Shown here piece after piece: positions 1 through 5,919 of a stretch of 5,975 bases of DNA; position 1 is the first letter of the stretch; every line of letters starts with the position of its first letter. The position numbers were made by a program, and so were the translations under genes. Origin of the DNA: Actinomycetes bacterium (GTDB taxonomy: Bacteria > Actinomycetota > Acidimicrobiia > Acidimicrobiales > Bog-793); NCBI GenBank assembly GCA_021821585.1, contig JAKACF010000188.1, positions 1 through 5,975 of the forward strand, read 5' to 3'. The notes under the pieces were generated by a model that saw only the letters and a program-made list of their open reading frames with translations, had not been told where the DNA came from and made no database searches.

Positions 1-955
1 CCGCCATGATCACGATGCCCTCGGCCGGGTCGAAGCCGTCCATCTCCGAGAGCATCTGGTTGAGCGTCTGCTCCCGCTCGTCGTGCCCGCCGCCGAGGCC
101 GGCGCCGCGCTTGCGGCCGATGGAGTCGATCTCGTCGACGAAGATGATGGCGGGGGCCTGCTTGCGGGCGGTCTGGAAGAGGTCGCGGACCCGGCTGGCG
201 CCGACGCCGACGAACATCTCCATGAAGTCCGAGCCGCTCACCGACAAGAAGGGCACGCCGGCCTCGCCGGCGACCGCCCTCGCGAGAAGGGTCTTCCCGG
301 TGCCGGGCGGGCCGACGAGCAGGACGCCCTTCGGCACCCGGGCACCGATGTCCCGGAAGCGCCCCGAGTTCTTCAGGAAGTCGACGACCTCGGAGATCTC
401 CTGCTTCACGCCCTGGTAGCCGGCGACGTCGTTGAAGGTCGTGCGCGGCCGCTCGGTCGTGTACAGCTTCGCCCTCGAGCGCCCGATCGACATGATCCCG
501 GACATCTGCCCCTGGGCCCGCCGGTTCAACCAAACGAAGATGCCGAAGATGGCGACGAAGGGGAGGACGTAGATGACGAGATCGGTGAGCAAGTTGCTCG
601 GCGGGGTGGCGAAGTTGAGCTTGACGCCGTCCTTCAGCATCTCGTCCTGCAGGCTGGTCGGAAGCGGGTTGCTCGCCGTCGTCGAGTAGCTCTGGCCGTT
701 CGCGAGGGTGCCCGTGATCGTGGCGTTCTCGTTGTTGTACGTCGCGCTCGCGATCTGCTTGGACTTCACGTCGTGGACGAACTGGCTGTAGCTGAGCGTG
801 TGCACGTTGGTGCGTGCGAAGGCGTGCGTCAGGAACAGCACGAGTAGGATGACGAGGCCGAGCACGATCAACCAACGCCAGGGCTGGTCCGGTCCGCTCC
901 CGCTCGACGGCCGCCCAGATCCGCTGGGCCGCAGGTCTTGGGGGTTGCGATTCAC
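1..955 (-). CDS. ftsH: ATP-dependent membrane zinc protease FtsH, N-terminal 318 residues (truncated by window edge)
   Basis: FtsH is a hexameric AAA+ protease of the cytoplasmic membrane that extracts and degrades misfolded membrane proteins and some short-lived regulators. Reading the minus strand from 955 gives 318 uninterrupted codons. Seen in order: a Ser/Gly/Pro-rich cytoplasmic tail (1-25), a first membrane helix (about 27-46), a roughly 75-residue extracytoplasmic domain, a second membrane helix (about 122-143), then the AAA module. The AAA module has the entry motif FNDVAGY (174-180), Walker A GPPGTGKT (215-222), the pore-loop motif FVGVG (248-252), Walker B IIFVDEID (270-277) and the DEREQTLNQ stretch (292-300). 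The second region of homology and the HEXGH zinc domain lie outside the window, so completeness cannot be judged. The GTG start at 953-955 has no Shine-Dalgarno sequence, but a -10-like box sits at leaderless spacing. The gene is divergent from the CPBP protease gene. Family identity is near certain; the exact start is inferred. Confidence 0.96.
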   Translation of the reverse strand, partial: MNRNPQDLRPSGSGRPSSGSGPDQPWRWLIVLGLVILLVLFLTHAFARTNVHTLSYSQFVHDVKSKQIASATYNNENATITGTLANGQSYSTTASNPLPTSLQDEMLKDGVKLNFATPPSNLLTDLVIYVLPFVAIFGIFVWLNRRAQGQMSGIMSIGRSRAKLYTTERPRTTFNDVAGYQGVKQEISEVVDFLKNSGRFRDIGARVPKGVLLVGPPGTGKTLLARAVAGEAGVPFLSVSGSDFMEMFVGVGASRVRDLFQTARKQAPAIIFVDEIDSIGRKRGAGLGGGHDEREQTLNQMLSEMDGFDPAEGIVIMA

Positions 956-961
956 ACGAAC

Positions 962-967
962 ATGGTA
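962..967 (-). promoter_or_regulatory. Candidate -10 box (TACCAT) for a leaderless ftsH transcript
   Basis: On the minus strand TACCAT fits TANNNT and is followed by six bases and then the GTG start of ftsH. With the last T at -7, the predicted +1 is position 955, the G of the GTG itself. This suits leaderless translation, which is common in Actinobacteria, and would explain the missing Shine-Dalgarno sequence. No good -35 is visible at 16-18 bp; a GTGACC box lies 20 bp upstream, which is too far for a standard promoter. The call rests on one hexamer and its spacing. Confidence 0.38.
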
Positions 968-1005
968 GGCGGGCCGGAGCCAGTAGCGGTCACCGGGCCG
1001 GCGAG

Positions 1006-1794
1006 ATGAGGCGCTCGGAACCCGCCCAGGGCAACCCCTTCGGCATCGCCGAGGCGCTCATCGGGCTCGCCGCCGGCTTCCTGCTCTCCATCCTGGCGCT
1101 CTCGGCCTACGACTCGGCCGCTCACGTCTCCGGGTCGACCACGACGACGGGCGGGACGGTGCTGAGCCTCGTCTGCCTGTGGATCGGCTTCGTCGGGGCG
1201 GCCGTCGTCGCCTCCCGCCTGCGGGTTCGCGACGAGGCGGTCCCCGGGAGCGAGACGGCGCTCGTGCGGCGGGGAGCCGGCTCGGTGGTCGCCGACTACG
1301 GGCTCCGGCTCCGGCCCTGGCCCGACATCCCCCTCGGGATCGCCGTCGGGGTCGCCTCCCAGTTCCTCCTCGTGCCCCTCCTCGAGCTCCCGCTCCGGCC
1401 CTTCGTGCACAATCTCTCCGAGCGACTCGGGCACCCCACCCGGCAGCTGCTCGGCCCCGCCAGCGCCGGGACGGCCTCACTCGTCGTCCTGTCCCTGCTC
1501 GTCTGCGTGGGCAGCCCGATCGTCGAGGAGCTGTTCTTCCGCGGGCTCGTCCTCCGGGGGCTGCTGTGGCGCTTCCGCGGCATCGGGCGGCGCGCCGGGC
1601 CGGCCCTCGCCATCGTCGTCACCGGGCTCTTCTTCGGCCTCGTCCACTTCGAGGCGCTCCAGTTCCTCGGTCTCGCCGGCTTCGGCATGGTGCTCGGCGT
1701 CCTCGCCTGGCGCTCGGGGCGCCTCGGTCCCTCCATCGTCGCCCACATGGCCTTCAACGCCACGACGGTCATCGCCTACGTCCTCACCCATTGA
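1006..1794 (+). CDS. CPBP-family intramembrane metalloprotease (Abi/CAAX-protease-like)
   Basis: The product has 262 residues and is a polytopic membrane protein with hydrophobic segments at roughly 14-34, 50-70, 108-130, 156-172, 197-214, 216-235 and 242-260. The three CPBP signatures are intact: EELFFRG (E174, E175, R179), FGLVH (F210, H214) and HMAFN (H247, N251). These polar residues form the presumed catalytic or metal site inside the membrane. The family includes eukaryotic Rce1 prenyl-protein endopeptidases and bacterial proteins linked to bacteriocin self-immunity or maturation; the substrate of this one cannot be read from sequence. The chosen ATG has only a weak purine stretch (GCGAG) before it. 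The gene ends 25 bp before the mutase gene on the same strand, so the two may be co-transcribed. It shares a 50 bp divergent spacer with ftsH. Family assignment is firm, function unknown. Confidence 0.9.
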   Translation: MRRSEPAQGNPFGIAEALIGLAAGFLLSILALSAYDSAAHVSGSTTTTGGTVLSLVCLWIGFVGAAVVASRLRVRDEAVPGSETALVRRGAGSVVADYGLRLRPWPDIPLGIAVGVASQFLLVPLLELPLRPFVHNLSERLGHPTRQLLGPASAGTASLVVLSLLVCVGSPIVEELFFRGLVLRGLLWRFRGIGRRAGPALAIVVTGLFFGLVHFEALQFLGLAGFGMVLGVLAWRSGRLGPSIVAHMAFNATTVIAYVLTH

Positions 1795-1802
1795 GCGCCG
1801 GA

Positions 1803-1808
1803 TAGGCT
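1803..1808 (+). promoter_or_regulatory. Possible -10 box (TAGGCT) ahead of the mutase cluster
   Basis: TAGGCT fits TANNNT and lies in the 25 bp gap between the CPBP gene and the mutase start. The predicted +1 is near 1815, leaving a leader of about 5 nt before ATG 1820. That ATG has no visible Shine-Dalgarno sequence, so near-leaderless initiation would make sense. No -35 is recognisable, and read-through from the CPBP gene is an equally good explanation. Confidence 0.2.
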
Positions 1809-1819
1809 CGGCGCTCGCC

Positions 1820-3247
1820 ATGCCCGCCCCCTCCCGCTTCGACCAGGTGTTCAAGGCCTACGACGTCCGCGGCGTCGTGCCCGACCAGCTGGACGAGGAG
1901 ATGACCGCCGCCGTCGGCGCCGCCTTCGCCGCCTTCGTCCGTGAGCGCGCCGGGGCCCGGCGCGTCGTGATGGGCCGGGACATGCGCGAGTCGGGCACCG
2001 CCCTGTCGAGGGCCTTCGCGGCCGGGGTCACCTCGGAGAGCCTCGGCGTCGTCGACGCCGGCATGATCTCGACCGACCTGCTCTACTTCGCCTCCGGCAA
2101 GCTCGACCTGCCCGGCGCCATGCTGACGGCCTCGCACAACCCGGCCCGGTACAACGGCATCAAGCTCTGCCTGCCCGGCGCCCGCCCGATCGGCCAGGAG
2201 ACGGGGCTCGCCGACATCAGCCGGGGCGCCGAGGAGCGCCTCGCCTCGGGCTCGCCCGGCTCCCTCGAGCCCGACGCCGCCCTCGTCGAGGAGGCCGACC
2301 TGCTCGAGGACTTCGCCCGCCACGTCCACTCCTTCGTCGACGTCGCCTCCCTCCGCCCGCTCAAGGTGGTCGCCGACACGGCGAACGGCATGGGCGGGCT
2401 CGTCGCCCCGAAGGTGCTCGGCTCGCTCCCCTTCGAGCTCGAGATCCTCTACGGGGACCTCGACGGCAACTTCCCGAACCACCCGGCCGACCCCATCCAG
2501 GCCGAGAACCTGGTCGACCTGCAGCGGCGCATCCTCGAGACCGGGGCGGACGTCGGCCTCGCCTTCGACGGGGACGCCGACCGGGTCTTCCTCGTCGACG
2601 AGAAGACGGTCCCGCTGTCCGGGTCGCTCACGACGGCCATCGTGGCGGCCGCCATGCTCGACGCCCATCCGGGCGAGACGGTGCTCTACAACCTCATCTG
2701 CTCCAAGGCCGTCCCCGAGGTCATCGAGGAGCACGGCGGCGTCGGGCTGAGGACGCGGGTCGGGCACTCGTTCATCAAGGCGGTCATGGCCGAGACCGGT
2801 GCCGTCTTCGGCGGCGAGCACTCCGGCCACTACTACTTCCGTGACAACTACCGGGCCGACTCGGGCATCATCGCCGCCCTCGTCGTGCTCTCGGTGATGT
2901 CGAAGGCCGGCGTGCCCCTGTCCGAGCTGCGCCGTCCCTTCGAGCGCTACGCCGACTCGGGGGAGATCAACACCGAGGTCGGCGACCTGGCGGCGGTGAT
3001 CTCGGGCGTGGCCGAGGCCTACGAGGCGAGGGGCGCCACCCTCGACCGGCTCGACGGGCTCACCATCGACCTCGGCGCGTGGTGGTTCAACCTGCGGCCC
3101 TCGAACACCGAGCCGCTTCTCCGCCTCAACCTCGAGGCGGAGAACGACGAGGCCTGCCGCCGGCACGTGGCGGAGGTCGTGAGCCTCGTGAAGGAACTGG
3201 ACGACCGCTTCGGCGGGCACACGAAGGAGGGGCACGATGGCCCTTGA
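1820..3247 (+). CDS. manB: Phosphomannomutase/phosphoglucomutase (alpha-D-phosphohexomutase)
   Basis: This cytoplasmic Mg-dependent enzyme interconverts hexose-6-phosphates and hexose-1-phosphates (mannose and/or glucose), supplying GDP-mannose or UDP-glucose synthesis. The 475-residue product matches the usual family length and has all four domain signatures in order: the phosphoserine loop TASHNP (103-108, phospho-Ser 105), the metal loop DGDADR (250-255), the sugar-specificity loop GEHSGH (332-337) and the C-terminal phosphate-binding loop RPSNTEP (426-432). The N-terminus FKAYDVRG (11-18) is also typical of PMM/PGM and supports the ATG at 1820. The GEHSGH loop fits a dual mannose/glucose enzyme better than a strict phosphoglucomutase or a glucosamine mutase, but specificity is inferred. 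The gene overlaps the next one by 11 nt and sits upstream of the hexose-phosphate isomerase, which supplies its substrate. Confidence 0.95.
   Translation: MPAPSRFDQVFKAYDVRGVVPDQLDEEMTAAVGAAFAAFVRERAGARRVVMGRDMRESGTALSRAFAAGVTSESLGVVDAGMISTDLLYFASGKLDLPGAMLTASHNPARYNGIKLCLPGARPIGQETGLADISRGAEERLASGSPGSLEPDAALVEEADLLEDFARHVHSFVDVASLRPLKVVADTANGMGGLVAPKVLGSLPFELEILYGDLDGNFPNHPADPIQAENLVDLQRRILETGADVGLAFDGDADRVFLVDEKTVPLSGSLTTAIVAAAMLDAHPGETVLYNLICSKAVPEVIEEHGGVGLRTRVGHSFIKAVMAETGAVFGGEHSGHYYFRDNYRADSGIIAALVVLSVMSKAGVPLSELRRPFERYADSGEINTEVGDLAAVISGVAEAYEARGATLDRLDGLTIDLGAWWFNLRPSNTEPLLRLNLEAENDEACRRHVAEVVSLVKELDDRFGGHTKEGHDGP
3224..3230 (+). promoter_or_regulatory. Strong Shine-Dalgarno site (AAGGAGG) inside the mutase 3' end
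   Basis: AAGGAGG lies 6 nt before the ATG at 3237. It is the only near-perfect ribosome binding site seen in the window. It fixes the start of the Trm112-like gene, which is read in another frame over the last 11 nt of the mutase gene. It suggests independent, probably high-rate initiation on this small gene as well as coupling to upstream translation. Confidence 0.75.
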
Positions 3248-3476
3248 CCAGCGGCTGCTCGACATCCTCGCCTGTCCGGAGGACAAGGGTCCGCTCGTCT
3301 ACTTCCCCGACGAGGACCTGCTGTACAACCCGCGGCTGCGCCGCAAGTACCGGATCGCCGACGACATCCCCGTCCTCCTCGTCGAGGAGGCCGAGACGGC
3401 GAGCGACGAGGAGCACGACCGGCTCGTCGCCAAGGCGGCGAGCGAGGGTCGCAACCTCCCGGGCGAGGGTTCGTGA
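3237..3476 (+). CDS. Trm112-like small protein (YcaR/UPF0434 type) with reduced cysteines
   Basis: The product has 79 residues. The sequence LLDILACPEDKGPL (7-20) and the later DDIPVLLVEEA (42-52) match the Trm112p-like fold, as in E. coli YcaR. In eukaryotes and archaea Trm112 is a small partner that stabilises SAM-dependent methyltransferases; in bacteria the role is poorly defined. Classical members have a CPxC knuckle plus further cysteines for zinc. Here only Cys13 remains: the second position is Asp16, and the later Cys region reads LLYNP (28-32), so zinc binding is unlikely. From memory, this Cys-poor LYNPRLRR form also occurs in other actinobacteria at this locus. The C-terminal tail (53-79) is charged and probably flexible. 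The start is set by the AAGGAGG site. The stop overlaps the next start by 4 nt (GTGA), indicating translational coupling with the isomerase. Confidence 0.85.
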   Translation: MALDQRLLDILACPEDKGPLVYFPDEDLLYNPRLRRKYRIADDIPVLLVEEAETASDEEHDRLVAKAASEGRNLPGEGS

Positions 3477-4528
3477 GCGCCCCGGAGACGGCCACCTCCT
3501 TCCTCCCGCACGACAGCGAGGGCATGCTGGCGGCGACGGCCGCCCTTCCGGACCACCTCGAGGCGGCCATGGCCGACGACTACTCGCGCTTTTCCGCCAT
3601 GGCCGACCCCTCGGCCGTCGTCGTGCTCGGCATGGGCGGGAGCGGCGTCGCCGGCGCCGTCCTGCAGGCGCTGGCGGCGGCCCGGGCAAAGGTCCCCGTG
3701 GTCGTGTCCGGCTCCTACGACTGCCCCTCCTTCGTCGGCCGGGACAGCCTCGTCGTCGCCGTCTCCTTCTCCGGCGAGACCGAGGAGACCCTCGAGGCGG
3801 CCACCGCCGCCGCCGAGCGGGGCGCCCGGCTCGTCGGTCTGACGGCGGGTGGCAGCCTCGCTGAGCTCGTCGAGCGGGCCGGCGGCGAGGTGCTCGCCAT
3901 CTCCCCGGGCATCCCCCAGCCGCGGGCCGGCATCGCCGCCATGGCCGCCCCGCTGCTGCTCGCCTGCGAGGCCGCAGGCGTGCTGCCGGGCGCCCGGGAC
4001 GATCTCGGCGAGGCGCTCGACCAGCTGCGCGAGCGGCTGCCTCGTCTCATCGAGGGCGGCGGTGCGGCCGCCGAGCTCGCCCGTCGGATCGGTCGGACGA
4101 TCCCGATCGTCCACGGCGCCTCCGGGCTCGGTGCCGTCGCCGCCCGGCGCTTCAAGACCCAGGTGAACGAGAACGCGAAGGCGCCCGCCTTCTCGGCCGA
4201 GCAGCCCGAGGCCTGCCACAACGAGATCTGCGGCTTCGGCCAGCACGGCGACGTCACCCGCCAGGTGTTCACCCTCGTCCAGTTCCACCTCGCCGGCGAC
4301 CACCCCCAGGTGGGGAGGCGCTTCGACCTCTTCGGGGAGCTCGCCGCCGAGGCGGTGGGCGACGTCGTCGAGGTGACGGGCGAGGGGCGGGGCCCTCTCG
4401 CCGGCTTCTTCGACCTCGTCGCGATCGGCGACGTCGCCTCGCTCCACCTCGCCGCCCGGGAGGGGATCGACCCCGGTCCCGTCCCCGTGCTCGGCGAGAT
4501 CAAGACGCGCCTCCGGTCCGGGCGCTAG
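3473..4528 (+). CDS. Bifunctional phosphoglucose/phosphomannose isomerase (SIS domains)
   Basis: This cytoplasmic sugar isomerase interconverts fructose-6-P with glucose-6-P and mannose-6-P, and belongs to the PGI/PMI family first described in crenarchaea. It is unrelated to zinc-dependent ManA, although actinobacterial annotations often use that name at this locus. In the 351-residue product the first SIS domain has GMGGSGVAG (53-61) and the phosphate-binding SFSGETEET (98-106); PRAG (150-153) follows. The second SIS domain contains QVNENAKAP (230-238) and HNEICGF (249-255), which carry the Glu and His expected for ring opening and proton transfer. Length is slightly above the roughly 300-residue archaeal enzymes. 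The GTG start at 3473 overlaps the preceding stop as GTGA, with GAGGG a few bases upstream. It acts directly before the mutase in hexose-phosphate metabolism. Which sugar is preferred in vivo cannot be read from sequence. Confidence 0.92.
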   Translation: MSAPETATSFLPHDSEGMLAATAALPDHLEAAMADDYSRFSAMADPSAVVVLGMGGSGVAGAVLQALAAARAKVPVVVSGSYDCPSFVGRDSLVVAVSFSGETEETLEAATAAAERGARLVGLTAGGSLAELVERAGGEVLAISPGIPQPRAGIAAMAAPLLLACEAAGVLPGARDDLGEALDQLRERLPRLIEGGGAAAELARRIGRTIPIVHGASGLGAVAARRFKTQVNENAKAPAFSAEQPEACHNEICGFGQHGDVTRQVFTLVQFHLAGDHPQVGRRFDLFGELAAEAVGDVVEVTGEGRGPLAGFFDLVAIGDVASLHLAAREGIDPGPVPVLGEIKTRLRSGR

Positions 4529-4534
4529 GGGCAC

Positions 4535-5806
4535 GTGGCGGCGCTTCCCCCCCACGACGTCGCCGACCTCGAGCTCGCCCCGCTCGGCCGGGCCCGCGTC
4601 GAGTGGGCGAGCCGGCAGATGCCAGTGCTCGCCACCATCCGGGAGCGCTTCGCAACCGAGCGCCCCTTCGCCCGCATGAGGATCGGCGCCAGCCTGCACG
4701 TCACGGCCGAGACGGCCGTGCTGCTCGGCACCCTGGCCGCCGGCGGTGCCGAGCTCTCGGTCTGCGCCTCGAACCCGCTCTCGACCAACGACGAGGTCGC
4801 CGCCTTCCTCGTGGTCGAGGAGGGGGTCGCCACCTTCGCCCGGCGGGGCGAGGCGCCCGACCGCTACCTCGCCCACGTCGACGCCGTCTTGGATCGCCGG
4901 CCGCTCATCACCGTCGACGACGGCTGCGACCTCGTCGAGCGGCTGCACGGCGCCCGGGAGAAGGACGCCGAGGGCGTGCTGGCGGGGACGGAGGACACGA
5001 GCACCGGAGCGCTCCGCCTGCGGGCGCTCGCCGGTGGGCGGGGGCTCGCCTACCCCGTACTGGCGCTGAGCGGCGCCGCCACGAGGATCCTGGCGGACAA
5101 CCGTCACGGCACCGGCCAGTCCACCCTGGACGGCATCGTGAGGGCGACGAACCGGCTGCTCGCCGGGGCGACGGTCGTCGTCGCCGGCTACGGCAACTGC
5201 GGCAGAGCCGTCGCCAACCGCGCCCGCGGGCTCGGCTCGGTCGTCCTCGTCACCGAGATCGACCCCCTGAAGGCCCTCGAGGCCGTCATGGACGGCTTCC
5301 CGGTCGTCCCGATGGCGCGGGCCGCCCCCCTCGGCGACATCTTCGTGACCGCCACGGGGAACCGCGACGTGCTCACGGCCGGCGACTTCGAAAAGATGCG
5401 GGACGGCGCCATCCTGGCGAACGCCGGCCAGTTCGACGTCGAGATCGACCTGGCCGGCCTGCGCCGGCTCGCCCGCGCACACCGCAGGATCCGGCCGATG
5501 GTCGACGAGTACGTCCTCGGGCCGCCGGACCGGCGCCTCCTGCTGCTCGCCGAGGGCCGGCTCGTCAACCTGGCGCTCGCCGACGGCCACCCGCCCCAGG
5601 TGATGGACCTCTCCTTCTCCGTCCAGGCGCTCGCCTGCGAGTGGCTGGTCCGCCACGCCTCGGACCTCCCGCCCGCCCTCCACGCCCTGCCCGAGGCGAT
5701 CGACGCCGAGATCGCCCGGCTGGCGCTCGGGGCCATGGGGGTGCTCATCGACGAGCCGTCCGAGGTCCAGCGCCGGTACCTCGAGAGCTTCGACCTCGGC
5801 GGGTAG
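4535..5806 (+). CDS. ahcY: Adenosylhomocysteinase family protein, short archaeal/Thermotoga-type, with altered active site
   Basis: Canonical members are NAD-dependent cytosolic enzymes that reversibly split S-adenosylhomocysteine into adenosine and homocysteine. The 423-residue product has the short form lacking the extended C-terminal Lys/Tyr tail. Family features seen: LAPLGRARVEWASRQMPVL (14-32), which needs the GTG start at 4535; SLHVTAETAVL (53-63) with the catalytic-type His55; DDGCD (128-132); EDTSTG (153-158); DNRHGTGQSTLDG (188-200); the NAD Rossmann motif GYGNCG (218-223) with Glu241; and LLAEGRLVNL (336-345) followed by GHP (351-353). Oddities: the usual VNDxxTK before DN reads LSGAATR (178-184), so the catalytic Lys (human K186) is Arg184; the usual GHF reads GQF, so the His (human H301) is Gln299. 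The gap to the isomerase gene is 6 nt, with AGGGG overlapping that gene's stop. Fold and NAD binding are well supported; hydrolase activity is uncertain. Confidence 0.9.
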   Translation: MAALPPHDVADLELAPLGRARVEWASRQMPVLATIRERFATERPFARMRIGASLHVTAETAVLLGTLAAGGAELSVCASNPLSTNDEVAAFLVVEEGVATFARRGEAPDRYLAHVDAVLDRRPLITVDDGCDLVERLHGAREKDAEGVLAGTEDTSTGALRLRALAGGRGLAYPVLALSGAATRILADNRHGTGQSTLDGIVRATNRLLAGATVVVAGYGNCGRAVANRARGLGSVVLVTEIDPLKALEAVMDGFPVVPMARAAPLGDIFVTATGNRDVLTAGDFEKMRDGAILANAGQFDVEIDLAGLRRLARAHRRIRPMVDEYVLGPPDRRLLLLAEGRLVNLALADGHPPQVMDLSFSVQALACEWLVRHASDLPPALHALPEAIDAEIARLALGAMGVLIDEPSEVQRRYLESFDLGG

Positions 5807-5842
5807 CCGCCCGGGGGCGTAGCGCTGCACGGGCCGGCTCAG

Positions 5843-5848
5843 TACACT
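5843..5848 (+). promoter_or_regulatory. Candidate -10 box (TACACT) in the terminal intergenic region
   Basis: TACACT fits TANNNT and lies 37 bp after the stop of the adenosylhomocysteinase homologue, where G+C content begins to fall. The predicted +1 is about 5855, two bases before an ATG at 5857. No convincing -35 is seen at 16-18 bp. It would start a transcript covering the structured region that follows. Confidence 0.35.
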
Positions 5849-5856
5849 CGGCGCGG

Positions 5857-5919
5857 ATGAGTGCGTGCGGGTCTGTGGTTGCGAGTCGATGCCAGTCGCA
5901 GGCAAAACGACCCACGTAA
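5857..5919 (+). CDS. Possible near-leaderless leader peptide of 20 residues
   Basis: ATG at 5857 opens a 20-codon frame that ends in TAA (5917-5919). It starts two bases after the predicted transcription start of the TACACT box, fitting the leaderless initiation inferred for ftsH. The peptide begins MSACGSVV and includes four Ser, two Cys, two Gln and a basic end (KRPT). It resembles no family I know. The stop falls just before the GCGAC/GTCGC hairpin at 5921-5935, an arrangement seen in ribosome-mediated attenuators. A competing frame starts at ATG 5889 and ends at TAG 5952-5954 (21 codons, beginning MPVAGKTTHV), without a Shine-Dalgarno sequence. Either could be chance; there is no homology evidence for translation. 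Confidence 0.22.
   Translation: MSACGSVVASRCQSQAKRPT

Noticed and set aside
83..847. Plus-strand frame of 254 codons at the left edge
   Set aside because: It lies opposite ftsH, whose Walker A, Walker B and membrane helices are read cleanly on the minus strand.
1784..3286. Open minus-strand frame of 500 codons opposite the mutase
   Set aside because: It has the same low-complexity GC-shadow composition, and the mutase on the plus strand has every catalytic motif.
4619..5806. Alternative ATG start at residue 29 of the SAHH homologue
   Set aside because: Residues 8-28 match the conserved family N-terminus (LAPLGRARVEWA), so the GTG at 4535 is the better start despite a poorly spaced Shine-Dalgarno sequence.
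5760..5811. Hairpins around the stop of the SAHH homologue: CCGAGGTC/GACCTCGG (5760-5767 with 5792-5799) and GGCGG-GTAG-CCGCC (5798-5811), considered as a terminator
   Set aside because: There is no T-tract after either stem, the two share bases, and GC-rich stems of this size arise readily in such DNA. Not supported as an intrinsic terminator.
5878..5892. T-loop-like string GGTTGCGAGTCGATG suggesting a tRNA
   Set aside because: It lacks the GGTTCRANYCC consensus, and no acceptor or anticodon stem can be formed around it.
3299..5905. Open minus-strand frame of 868 codons opposite the isomerase and SAHH homologue
   Set aside because: The translation is rich in Gly, Glu, Asp, Arg and Val with no domain. 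It is the antisense shadow of GC-biased plus-strand genes whose own products have clear family motifs.
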